This document shows positions 9,538 to 17,711 of a stretch of 64,000 bases of DNA, in pieces (position 1 is the stretch's first letter; every line of letters begins with the position of its first letter). The DNA is from CAVUFH01 sp963740835 (GTDB lineage Bacteria; Actinomycetota; Acidimicrobiia; IMCC26256; PALSA-610). The stretch is taken from NCBI GenBank assembly GCA_963740835.1, contig CAVUFH010000007.1:496001-560000 (forward strand), given 5' to 3'. The position numbers were made by a program, and so were the translations under genes. A model generated the notes under the pieces. It saw nothing but the letters and a program-made list of their open reading frames with translations. It was not told where the DNA came from and did no database searches.

Positions 9538-10179
9538 TTGACGCAAACGAGCGAAACACCGGACCCGCAGCGCCTCCTACGGCACGTACGCGCGCTGAGC
9601 GCCGTCAATCGCCAACTGCAAGCGCAGCTCGACCGCGACAGACCCGAGGCGGGATGGACCGCCAATCGTGTCCGTCGCGGCTCCGTCGGCACCGAGTGGC
9701 TTCGTCAGCTGCAGCGATCCGGAAACCCTGGCCCCGCTCGTCTCGTTCACGTGCCGGCGCGAGGTGTCTTCGTGATCGAGGGGATGGACCGCCGGGAGGT
9801 GCTTTCCGGGATGATTTCCACCGGGTTGACGAACGTCCTCGGCCCGGTTCGGGCAATTACGTCTGAGGAACTGGATCGCTACCGCGAAGGTCCACCGGTC
9901 GCCGTCCTCGAGGCCGGGCTCGGTCGCCCCTTCGTCGTCGTCGCCGGAAAGCGGTTGGCCATTCGGGGCTTGCCGCTCCCACATCCGGTGCGGGACGAGG
10001 AGATGCTGGCGTTTCCCATCGGTGAGGAGCTACAGGTCGCAGCCGGTGTCCGCGCCGGAGCGAACCGTCTCGAACGCGCGCGGGCGATGCTCGTCGACGA
10101 GGGCGCGGTGCGCGCGACCGTCACCATGTCCCGCAAGGTCGCGGCGCGGATACGGCGCGCAGGCGCTCGGCACCGCTGA
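9538..10179 (+). CDS. Conserved orphan of glycan clusters, 213 residues
   Basis: I do not recognise a family. A rare TTG start is chosen because a strong ribosome binding site (GGGAGG) lies seven bases upstream and no closer ATG fits. The first 40 residues are helical and could form a coiled coil (RALSAVNRQLQAQLDR). The centre is a compact beta-rich segment (VHVPARGVFVIEG, RPFVVVAGKRLAIRGLPLP), and the end is strongly basic. No membrane helix or signal peptide is seen. It precedes the double glycosyltransferase by 15 bases and is probably co-transcribed with it, suggesting an accessory role in the same step. Confidence 0.6.
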   Translation: MTQTSETPDPQRLLRHVRALSAVNRQLQAQLDRDRPEAGWTANRVRRGSVGTEWLRQLQRSGNPGPARLVHVPARGVFVIEGMDRREVLSGMISTGLTNVLGPVRAITSEELDRYREGPPVAVLEAGLGRPFVVVAGKRLAIRGLPLPHPVRDEEMLAFPIGEELQVAAGVRAGANRLERARAMLVDEGAVRATVTMSRKVAARIRRAGARHR

Positions 10180-10194
10180 TCGGTCGGAAGGCGA

Positions 10195-12927
10195 ATGGCG
10201 CGGTCAGCCCGCTCGGCGCTGAGAGCACTGCCGGACCGCCTTCGCGGAGTCCGAAGCGATCTCGGGGGCCGCGTCGACTATCTCGCGCTCGCGACTCGGG
10301 CCACAGACCTGCGCGTGAAGCTCACGCGTGGTGCGCGCGGATGCGCGGAGCACTTCGCGCGCCCATCGCCGATAGACCACGGGCCCGAAGTCCGACCGCG
10401 CGACGCACCCGCCGAGCCACCGCCGGTCAGAGCGGATCGCGTGCCGCGACTGCGGCCAAAGGTCGCGATCGTGGCATGGGATGTCGGGCACAACCCCCTC
10501 GGGCGCGCATACGTACTGGCCGGCATCCTGGGGAGGCGGTTCGAGACTGAGATCTGGGGCGCGCAGTTCAAGCGCTACGGCTCGAAGATCTGGGCGCCGT
10601 TGCGTGACTGCGACATCCCGATCCACGTCCACGACGGTCGACCGTTCCCCGCGTACCTCGACATCATGGACCAGGTTTCGCGGCAGATAGACGCGGACGC
10701 GATCTATGTATCCAAGCCTCGACTGCCGTCGTTCGGCGTCGGGATCTCGGCGAAGGTGGCGCGCAACCGGCCGCTGGTGCTCGACATCGACGACCACGAA
10801 CTCGCATTTTTCGGCGAGCACGACGGGATTTCTGCGAGAGAACTGCTCAAGATCCGGGGCGATCATGACGTGACGCTGCCGTTCGGTCGGCTGTGGACGC
10901 GCGCTTGTGATCCTTTCATCGCCGCAGCCGACGCCCGAACCGTGTCGAACCCAGCCCTCGCCGAACGGTTCGACGGAATCATCGTTCCGCACGCGCGCGA
11001 CGAACGACGCTTCGACCCCGCGCGGTACGACCGAAACGAGACCCGGCGACACCTTGGCATCTCGGAGTCGCAACGGCTGCTCCTGTTCGGCGGAACGCCG
11101 CGCGCGCACAAGGGCGTCGTCGAAGTTGTCCGGGCACTCGAACTCCTGGGTGACGACCGGTACCGCGTCTTGCTCTTCGGCACGCGTGAATTCGACGAAC
11201 TCCGCGACACACTGGGCCCGCTCGAGCGCTGGGTGATCAGCCTCCCGTATCAATCCTTCGATGATCTGCCGCGCATCGTCGGGGCCGCCGACCTCGCGTG
11301 CGTCCTCCAGGATCCGAATCATCCGGTATCGCAGCACCAAATGCCGGCGAAGATCACGGACGCGCTCGCGATGCGCGTCCCGTGCCTTGTGACGCCGGTG
11401 CCGCCACTCGAGGAGCTGATCGGCACGGGCGTGCTGCAGGTGTTCGACGGCACCGTGCCCCTGCACGAGCGCATCACCGAGATCCTCGACGACCATGGCG
11501 ACGCCATGGATCGAGCGGGTCGAGGGCGCGAAATCTTCGAGGAGAGGTACAGCTACGAGGCGGCCAGTGCCGTCATCGCCCCGATGTTCGAACGGTTGCT
11601 GGACTCGACGCCCGCGCCCGCGGACCGGCTCGCCGAGCTGGTCGATATACCGCGGCAGCGCTTTCGGTCGCACCGCCGGCGCGCTTCGCCGCCCGTTCGC
11701 GTTCCGGGCCGGCGCGGGAAGCAGATCGCCCGCGGCGAACGTTTCGACGTGGTCGTGTTCTGGAAGCAGAACGACACGGGCATCTACGGCCGCCGGCAGG
11801 ACATGTTCGTCAAGTACCTGGCCCGTTCGGGTCGCGTGCGATCGATCGTCCATTTCGACAATCCGACGACGCCCGAAACGCTCTACAAGGTGCACCGCAG
11901 AGCCGGAGCGTCCACAGACCAGGGCCGGCTCATCGTGCGAAACACGGCGCGCCGCCTCCTCCCCCCACGCAAGGCCGAACTTGTTCGCTACCAGACGTTC
12001 CTGTACGGGGGCAGGTTCACCAGACGGCTCGGCCTCCCTCGGCGCGAGCGGTACCCGGACTATGTGAGGTGGGTCCTCGAGCGACGTGGCCTCGGTGATC
12101 TGCCGATCGTTGCCTGGGTGTACCCGACCAATCCGGATCTGCCCTGGATCATCGATGACCTCGACCCCGAGTTCGTGATCGCCGACGTCGTGGACGACAA
12201 CCGCACCTGGCACGAGGAGGAATCCGCGCTCTACGACGTCGTCGAGCAGAACTACGAGGACGTGCTGGCACGCAGCGACCTCGTGCTGGCGAACTGTGAG
12301 CCCGTGGCCGAGGCCATGAAGCGGTTCGCGCCCGAGATCCACGTCATCCCCAACGGATGTGAGCTCCCGGCCGGCGACCGTCGGGCGCCACGCCCCAGAG
12401 CGCTCCAGGCGTTGGAAGGTCCGATCGTCGGCTACGTCGGAAACCTTTCGTCGCGCATCGATGTCCCGCTCCTCGATGCGCTCATACGCGCCCATCGATC
12501 GTGGCAATTCGTCTTCGTCGGTTCGGCGCACCTCGATCGATCGATCCTTCGTCTCGAAGCAGAACCGAATGCACACTTCTTGGGCGTGAAGCCGTACGAC
12601 GAGATGCTCGACTTCGTCGCGCACTTCGACGTCGGCGTGATCCCGCACGTCGACAACGACATGACGAGGTCGATGAACCCCTTGAAGGCGTTCGTCTATT
12701 GCGCGGCCGGCGTGCCGGTCGTGTCCACACCGGTCGCGAACCTCGATGGGTTGGCGAGCGTCATCACGATCGCCGAAGGGCCGGCGGCGTTCGGCAACGC
12801 AATCGAGGATGCGCTCCGTCGCGGTCGCCAACCCGTAGACATCGACATGTTGCGACCGCTGTCGTGGGAGTCTCGCGTGGCGCGCACGCTCGAGCTGATC
12901 GACGAGGAAGTAGCGGCTCGCGGTTGA
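10195..12927 (+). CDS. Double GT-B (GT4-type) glycosyltransferase, 910 residues
   Basis: Two complete GT-B units lie in tandem. The first (about residues 85-475) has VAIVAWDVGHNPLGRA at the start, LVLDIDDHELAFFGE, LLLFGGTPRAHKG and a KITDALAMRVPCLV sugar-nucleotide segment. The second (about 515-905) has FDVVVFWKQNDTGIYGRR, ADVVDDNRTWHEEE, VIPNGCELPAG, GYVGNLSSRIDVP and NPLKAFVYCAAGVPVV. The linker is short and basic. A fused pair would transfer two sugars, or the first half could be regulatory. The ATG at 10195 has a GGAAGG-type site upstream. No membrane segment is present, so the enzyme acts in the cytoplasm or peripherally at the membrane. Confidence 0.85.
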   Translation: MARSARSALRALPDRLRGVRSDLGGRVDYLALATRATDLRVKLTRGARGCAEHFARPSPIDHGPEVRPRDAPAEPPPVRADRVPRLRPKVAIVAWDVGHNPLGRAYVLAGILGRRFETEIWGAQFKRYGSKIWAPLRDCDIPIHVHDGRPFPAYLDIMDQVSRQIDADAIYVSKPRLPSFGVGISAKVARNRPLVLDIDDHELAFFGEHDGISARELLKIRGDHDVTLPFGRLWTRACDPFIAAADARTVSNPALAERFDGIIVPHARDERRFDPARYDRNETRRHLGISESQRLLLFGGTPRAHKGVVEVVRALELLGDDRYRVLLFGTREFDELRDTLGPLERWVISLPYQSFDDLPRIVGAADLACVLQDPNHPVSQHQMPAKITDALAMRVPCLVTPVPPLEELIGTGVLQVFDGTVPLHERITEILDDHGDAMDRAGRGREIFEERYSYEAASAVIAPMFERLLDSTPAPADRLAELVDIPRQRFRSHRRRASPPVRVPGRRGKQIARGERFDVVVFWKQNDTGIYGRRQDMFVKYLARSGRVRSIVHFDNPTTPETLYKVHRRAGASTDQGRLIVRNTARRLLPPRKAELVRYQTFLYGGRFTRRLGLPRRERYPDYVRWVLERRGLGDLPIVAWVYPTNPDLPWIIDDLDPEFVIADVVDDNRTWHEEESALYDVVEQNYEDVLARSDLVLANCEPVAEAMKRFAPEIHVIPNGCELPAGDRRAPRPRALQALEGPIVGYVGNLSSRIDVPLLDALIRAHRSWQFVFVGSAHLDRSILRLEAEPNAHFLGVKPYDEMLDFVAHFDVGVIPHVDNDMTRSMNPLKAFVYCAAGVPVVSTPVANLDGLASVITIAEGPAAFGNAIEDALRRGRQPVDIDMLRPLSWESRVARTLELIDEEVAARG

Positions 12928-12938
12928 GAACCGGTGCG

Positions 12939-14051
12939 CTATGTCTCGGGTTCGACCTTGACCGGGATCAGACGACGGCTTCGGAAACTGGCTCCGTTGG
13001 CCGCCGGCGCGAAGTCCTCGAGCTCGGTGACGATGGTGCGCGACGTGCGATCGTGGTCGATCAATTCCTCGAGGAGACGCTCGACTTCGTCATCGTCCGC
13101 TTCACCGCTCGCGCGGTCGCGGAGCTTCTCGGTGAGCCGGTTCACGGGATCGTGGTTGCAGTTCTTGCAGATCGGCTCACGTGTGCTCGCACGTTCGAGC
13201 TTGTCGCCCATGATCGCCATGAACGATGTTTCGAACACGCTGCCGAACGCGACCTCCTTCTTCCAGTCCGAGCAGCAGAGGTAGTACTGACCGTCGTAGC
13301 CGATGAAGAGCAGCATGAACGGGGCGGCGCAAACCGGATCGACCTGCCGGGCGCGGAGCATCGCCTCGGCTTCGGCGCGCTCGGCGAAGTTCGAGTACTG
13401 CATCTCGTCGACGAACAGCGTTCCGCCTCGGTTCATGATGTCGAATCCGAGGAACTCGTCGATTCCCCGTTCCCGCCAGAAGTTCGCCATCTTGTTCATG
13501 TGAGCCGGGTCACGGCGGTGGTTCACGAGCACGATCCGGACCTGGCATTCCCCTCCGGAAGCGCGCGCCATCTCGGCGAATCGCACGACGTTGTCACACG
13601 TCTTCTCGAAGGGCAGGCCGTAGATCTGGTCGTAGTCGCCACCCTCCTCGCCGACGTTGATCTCGAGGCCCTGCACTCCGGCCTCCAACAGCGCCGCACC
13701 CCGTCGCTCATCGAGCAACGAACCGTTCGTGGAAACGCTGATCTCGAATCCTGCCTCGCGCACCTGCCGAGCGAAGTCCGGGGTGTGCCGGTTGAGGAGA
13801 GGTTCACCGAGCCCGCAGAGGTTGACCTTCGTCCGAGCGCCGAAGCGTTCACGCGCGATCGCGTCGAACTCGATCGTTCGGGAAAGTGCCCGCTCGAACA
13901 CTTCCGGCGTCATGAGGCCCTGATGCGGCGTTTGATCGCGCGGGCAGAAGTAGCAGTGAGCGTTGCAGCGGTTCGTCGGCTCGATGTCCAGGTTCAGGGA
14001 CGGAAGCTGCATGCCCGGGTGACCTCCATTGTGCGCATCAAAGACTTCCAT
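12939..14051 (-). CDS. Radical SAM/SPASM domain protein
   Basis: The radical SAM cluster motif is C29, C33, C36 (CNAHCYFC), followed by the GGEP-like stretch LCGLGEPLL. The C-terminal SPASM region carries C241, C259, C260, C295 and C298, which would bind auxiliary iron-sulfur clusters. The ATG at 14051 gives 370 residues; longer versions run into the opposite-strand PhyH gene and are rejected. Members in polysaccharide regions are thought to modify sugars or nucleotide sugars, while other SPASM proteins modify peptides, so the substrate is open. A close paralogue lies at 52301-53380. It is divergent from the PhyH pair at 14190, with about 140 bases between for promoters. Confidence 0.85.
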   Translation of the reverse strand: MEVFDAHNGGHPGMQLPSLNLDIEPTNRCNAHCYFCPRDQTPHQGLMTPEVFERALSRTIEFDAIARERFGARTKVNLCGLGEPLLNRHTPDFARQVREAGFEISVSTNGSLLDERRGAALLEAGVQGLEINVGEEGGDYDQIYGLPFEKTCDNVVRFAEMARASGGECQVRIVLVNHRRDPAHMNKMANFWRERGIDEFLGFDIMNRGGTLFVDEMQYSNFAERAEAEAMLRARQVDPVCAAPFMLLFIGYDGQYYLCCSDWKKEVAFGSVFETSFMAIMGDKLERASTREPICKNCNHDPVNRLTEKLRDRASGEADDDEVERLLEELIDHDRTSRTIVTELEDFAPAANGASFRSRRLIPVKVEPET

Positions 14052-14189
14052 GTGAGCGACCGGTACGGAATTCCGACCGCCGCGTGCCGTCGCACTCGAG
14101 CAGTCGCACGCGCGCCTTTCGGACGGTTGTCGCAGTGCCGAACACCACGTTATCGTTGCTCGACCAGACCAGGGAAGGGGCAGCCGCGG

Positions 14190-14924
14190 ATGGCCGACGA
14201 TGCTGGCGACCGGGCGACAACGCGCCGGTTCGAGCTCTCTGAACCGCAGGTCACGTACTTCAAGACATTCGGATTCCTGAAGATCCCAGGCCTGTTCGCA
14301 TCCGACGTCGAACGCATTCGGACCGGGTTCGAAGAGGTGTTCGCGGCCGAGACGCCGGAAGTGCTGGACCCGGACAATCCGTATCACCGAACGCAGGACC
14401 CGCGCTACGAGCGCGAGACACGGACGATGATCCGCCGCTTCATCGACAAGAGCCCGAACCTGGAGTGGCTGCGCGACGACCCGCGCGTCCTCGCCGTGGC
14501 GCAGAGTCTGCTCGGGGACCCGTTCGTCTACGCGGAGAGCGACGGGAACCTTTTCAACTGCGACGTCTACTGGCATCTCGACGTGTATGGCGCGACACCG
14601 GACGTCGAGCACATCAAGATGTCCTTCTATCTGGACCAACTGCGAAAGGACAACGGCGCGCTGCGAGTGATCCCGGGCAGCCACTTCGCACGAACGAGCT
14701 ACGCACGGGAGCTCTACAAGCAGCTCTCCCACGACCCGAGCCGGGTTGCGGAACACGTCGGTGTCGCGGTGGACGAGATCCCGGCGTGGGTGGTCGACGT
14801 CGACCCGGGCGATCTCATCGTCGGCAACTTCCGCACGATGCATGCGAGCTTCGACGGCGGCGCCCGTCGCCGACTGTTCACCCTCAATTTTTCTGCAGCA
14901 CCAGGGGAGACGGCCGCGGCGTGA
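14190..14924 (+). CDS. Phytanoyl-CoA dioxygenase family (PhyH) oxygenase, short form
   Basis: This is a 244-residue non-heme iron, 2-oxoglutarate-dependent oxygenase. The iron triad is visible as H129 and D131 (YWHLD) and H218 (RTMHASFDGG), with arginines at about 226-228 for 2-oxoglutarate. The ATG at 14190 follows an AGGGAAGGGG ribosome site. It is coupled to the next, longer PhyH gene by GTGA. The closest relative in the window is 40733-41434, which has the same QVxFFxTFGFLKxPGLF start. In a glycan setting it probably hydroxylates or oxidises a sugar or lipid moiety. Confidence 0.85.
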   Translation: MADDAGDRATTRRFELSEPQVTYFKTFGFLKIPGLFASDVERIRTGFEEVFAAETPEVLDPDNPYHRTQDPRYERETRTMIRRFIDKSPNLEWLRDDPRVLAVAQSLLGDPFVYAESDGNLFNCDVYWHLDVYGATPDVEHIKMSFYLDQLRKDNGALRVIPGSHFARTSYARELYKQLSHDPSRVAEHVGVAVDEIPAWVVDVDPGDLIVGNFRTMHASFDGGARRRLFTLNFSAAPGETAAA

Positions 14925-15958
14925 AGCTTCGCAAGTCGCGGAGCGACCGTGTGGCCGAACTGCTCACCCGCGCCGAGCAGCTCACGGCAAATGGCCACAC
15001 GCTCCAAGCCGTGGAGATGCTGACGGCAGAAAACCGACGAGAACCTACGGCGGAGATCGAGCGACTCCTCGTGCAGCTTCGTCACGCGGCATGGCCCGAA
15101 GTCGAACGCGTCCCGCCGGAGCGATCGCAGGCGGTCGTTCCGGACTACTTCGACGGCTGTACCGGTATTCCCGAGGCACCGGCCGACGAGCTCGACGCCC
15201 GGACGATCCAATCGGCGATTCGATACCACGGCGGCATGGTTGTGCGCGGTCTGGTTCCGATGGAGCGGTGCGAGAGTCTGCGAGCCGACATCGACCGCAG
15301 TTGGGAAGCCATCGACCGGTTCCGCGGCGACGGAACACGGGATCCGGCATGGTTCGATCCGATGGATACCGACGCGAGTGGTTTGACGATGATGGCGAGG
15401 TCGTTCGTCATGGCCGGCGGCACGGCGTACGTCGCGGACTCGCCTCGCCTGTTCTTCAACCTCCTCGAGGCGTTCGAGTCTGCCGGTGTGACGCGCGTCG
15501 TCACGGACTACTTCGGAGAACGGCCGGCCCTGTCCCTCGTCAAGCTGGCTCAACGCCGCCTGGCACCCCAGGCCTCGGGCGGCTGGCACCAGGACGCGGC
15601 GGTGTACGGCCTGACTGCGCAGACACTGAACGTCTGGCTGCCCGTCTCGCGCTGCGGCGACATCGCGCCGGGGCTCGAGATGTATCCGCGCCCCCTCGAC
15701 CATGTCATCAGCACATACGGAACGGAAGGCGTCGACGAATATCGCGCCGTGACAGACGACGTCGCAGTCCTCACCGCGCAGGCCCCCGCCGCCCGACCGG
15801 TGTTCGAGGCCGGAGACGCCGCGATCTTCGATCAGTTCCTCCTCCACCAAACCGCGGCGAGCCCGACCTTCAGCGAACCGCGCTACGGCTTCGAGTCGTG
15901 GTTCTTCGCGCCCTCGACGTACCCGGATCCGAAGCGCTGGATCCCGCTCGTCTATTGA
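14921..15958 (+). CDS. PhyH family oxygenase, long form
   Basis: The GTG overlaps the preceding stop (GTGA), giving 345 residues. Residues 1-65 form a helical extension (AEQLTANGHTLQAVEMLTAE) that resembles a single TPR-like helix pair and is shared with 39674-40717. The oxygenase core has H223 and D225 (GGWHQDAAVYG), H309 (LLHQTA) and R321 for 2-oxoglutarate, and ends in the hallmark ESWFFAPSTYPD. It sits between the short PhyH gene and a polytopic glycosyltransferase, and the same neighbours recur near 37-41 kb. The substrate is unknown. Confidence 0.85.
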   Translation: MKLRKSRSDRVAELLTRAEQLTANGHTLQAVEMLTAENRREPTAEIERLLVQLRHAAWPEVERVPPERSQAVVPDYFDGCTGIPEAPADELDARTIQSAIRYHGGMVVRGLVPMERCESLRADIDRSWEAIDRFRGDGTRDPAWFDPMDTDASGLTMMARSFVMAGGTAYVADSPRLFFNLLEAFESAGVTRVVTDYFGERPALSLVKLAQRRLAPQASGGWHQDAAVYGLTAQTLNVWLPVSRCGDIAPGLEMYPRPLDHVISTYGTEGVDEYRAVTDDVAVLTAQAPAARPVFEAGDAAIFDQFLLHQTAASPTFSEPRYGFESWFFAPSTYPDPKRWIPLVY

Positions 15959-15966
15959 GCAAACGT

Positions 15967-17697
15967 ATGCCGAGCGCCGTTGAACCGGCTGCACTGCCAG
16001 AACAAGGAGCCGGCTCACGATCTGCGGATCGCTCTGCGGACTCACACGCGGCGAAGCGTGTCGCGTCCTCCCTCAGTTCGGAACGGGCCGCGCTGTGGTG
16101 CTTCTGCGTCTATGTCGGGATCGCGCTCCCTCTCATCTTGTTCCACCTCGGGCGGTATCACTGGTTCTTCGGTGATGAGTGGAGCTTCCTCGCAGAGCGC
16201 AACGGCGGGAACATCGGAGATCTGTTTCGATCGCACGGCGAGCATTGGGTCACGATTCCGGTCGTCATCTATCGAGTCCTCTTCAATGCGTTCGGTCTGC
16301 GCAGCTACGTCCCGTATCAAAGCGTCGTCGTCGTCGCACATCTCACGACCGCAGTGTTGTTGCGCGTGGTCATGCGTCGCGCCGGCGTCAGTCCCTGGAC
16401 TGCGACGATCGTCGCTGCTGTGTTCGTCCTGTTCGGACCGGGTGAAGAGAACATCGTGTGGGCGTTCCAGTTCACGTTCGTCGGTGCCCTCATGTTCGGA
16501 CTCGTACATCTGATCCTCAGCGATCACGACGGGCCGATCGATCGTCGTGATCAGCTCGGCCTCCTTGCCGGCGTCGCGAGTTTGATGTGCTCTGGCGTTT
16601 CACTCGTCCTGGTCGCGGTCGTCGGACTGGCGGTTGTCGTTCGTCGCGGATGGAGGCCGGCCGTCTTCCACACAGCTCCACTCGGGGTGCTCTACGCGAT
16701 CTGGTTTCTCACCACTGATCCCGGCGGTATCGACAACCCATACGGCCGCAGCGCGACCACGCGTGAGTTGCTTCGGTTCGTCTGGTCGGGGATGCGCGGC
16801 GACTTTCGAGCGATCGGAGCCTCTCGACCGTTCGGGTTCCTGATCGCAGGCGTTCTCGTGCTCGGCGTGGCGCTGTCCTTGCGCCGCTTCGGTGGCACCG
16901 GGTTGCGACAAAGATTCGCGCCGGTCGCATTACTTGCCGGTGGCGCCCTCTTCCTGATCGGTACCGGATACACCCGCTGGTTCGTCACGCCGGTCGCCGA
17001 CAACCAAAGCAGGTATCTGTACACCCTCGCCGCCTTCACGTTGCCTGCCGTCGCAGTCGGCGTCGACGAACTCGCGCGCCGCTGGCGACCGGCAGCACCG
17101 CTCTTGCTCGTGCTGTTCCTCGTACCGATCGTCGCGAACGTCGACGACTTCGGCTCCCGCTCACCGTTCAACGCCGCGTATCACAACCGCCAGAAGGAAC
17201 TCGTGCCGACGCTGGCCTACTCCAAGTTGGCACAACGAGTTCCGGCCTATGTGCGTCCGAATCCATGGTTCAGCATCGGTTGGCTGCGCGACGCGGCGGC
17301 TGCGGGCGAGGTGCCGCGCCCTCCGAGCGCGTCGCCGGAGATCGAGCGGCAATTGCCGCTCTTGTTGGGGTTGACACAGTTGCCGGGTCGGGGCGCTCGC
17401 ACGAACTGCGGAACATTCTCGGATGGCGTGACGCTCGTGCCCGCGAAGGGTGAGCGCCTCACATTCGACTTCGCGAAGAAGCCCCCGGTCGGAGCAAATT
17501 TCTTCGTGCAGAACTTGCTCGTCGTGAACCAACTCTCGCCCGCGGGGCGCTCCGTGAGCTCGGTCGGGTACAAGTCGGACTTCGGAAACGTCATCGAAGT
17601 CGAGATCGACGGTTTGCGACTGCATTTGCGTGCGGCAGTACAAGGTCAGGACCTTGTGTTGTGCAGGAGCCGGGCGAGGTCACGCCCGACGCCGTAA
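15967..17697 (+). CDS. Polytopic GT-C-like membrane protein, family A copy 1
   Basis: The 576-residue protein has roughly ten hydrophobic segments, the first at about residues 45-62. The first external loop contains the acidic motif WFFGDEWSFLAERNGG, placed where GT-C enzymes carry catalytic aspartates. A distinctive family motif VLFGPGEENIVWAFQ follows. The C-terminal 150 residues are soluble and beta-rich. Two paralogues lie at 17712-19514 and 36890-38478. The start at 15967 lies eight bases after the PhyH stop. It is probably a polyprenyl-phosphate-sugar-dependent glycosyltransferase; this rests on topology and context. Confidence 0.7.
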   Translation: MPSAVEPAALPEQGAGSRSADRSADSHAAKRVASSLSSERAALWCFCVYVGIALPLILFHLGRYHWFFGDEWSFLAERNGGNIGDLFRSHGEHWVTIPVVIYRVLFNAFGLRSYVPYQSVVVVAHLTTAVLLRVVMRRAGVSPWTATIVAAVFVLFGPGEENIVWAFQFTFVGALMFGLVHLILSDHDGPIDRRDQLGLLAGVASLMCSGVSLVLVAVVGLAVVVRRGWRPAVFHTAPLGVLYAIWFLTTDPGGIDNPYGRSATTRELLRFVWSGMRGDFRAIGASRPFGFLIAGVLVLGVALSLRRFGGTGLRQRFAPVALLAGGALFLIGTGYTRWFVTPVADNQSRYLYTLAAFTLPAVAVGVDELARRWRPAAPLLLVLFLVPIVANVDDFGSRSPFNAAYHNRQKELVPTLAYSKLAQRVPAYVRPNPWFSIGWLRDAAAAGEVPRPPSASPEIERQLPLLLGLTQLPGRGARTNCGTFSDGVTLVPAKGERLTFDFAKKPPVGANFFVQNLLVVNQLSPAGRSVSSVGYKSDFGNVIEVEIDGLRLHLRAAVQGQDLVLCRSRARSRPTP

Positions 17698-17711
17698 CCA
17701 ACGCGTCGGGC
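17684..17711. terminator. Inverted repeat between convergent stop codons, candidate bidirectional terminator
   Basis: GCCCGACGC (17684-17692) and GCGTCGGGC (17703-17711) are perfect complements with a 10-base loop. The hairpin covers the stop of the plus-strand gene and abuts the stop of the minus-strand gene. No T-tract follows on either side, so the role as terminator is inferred from position. Confidence 0.45.

Noticed and set aside
10204..12831. 875-residue minus-strand reading frame opposite the double glycosyltransferase
   Set aside because: It is arginine- and histidine-rich, has no recognisable domain, and lies exactly antisense to a gene with clear GT-B motifs. Long antisense frames are common in GC-rich DNA.
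14052..14843. N-terminal extension of the radical SAM/SPASM gene
   Set aside because: The extra 264 residues are antisense to the PhyH gene at 14190 and show no domain. The ATG at 14051 begins just before the conserved core.
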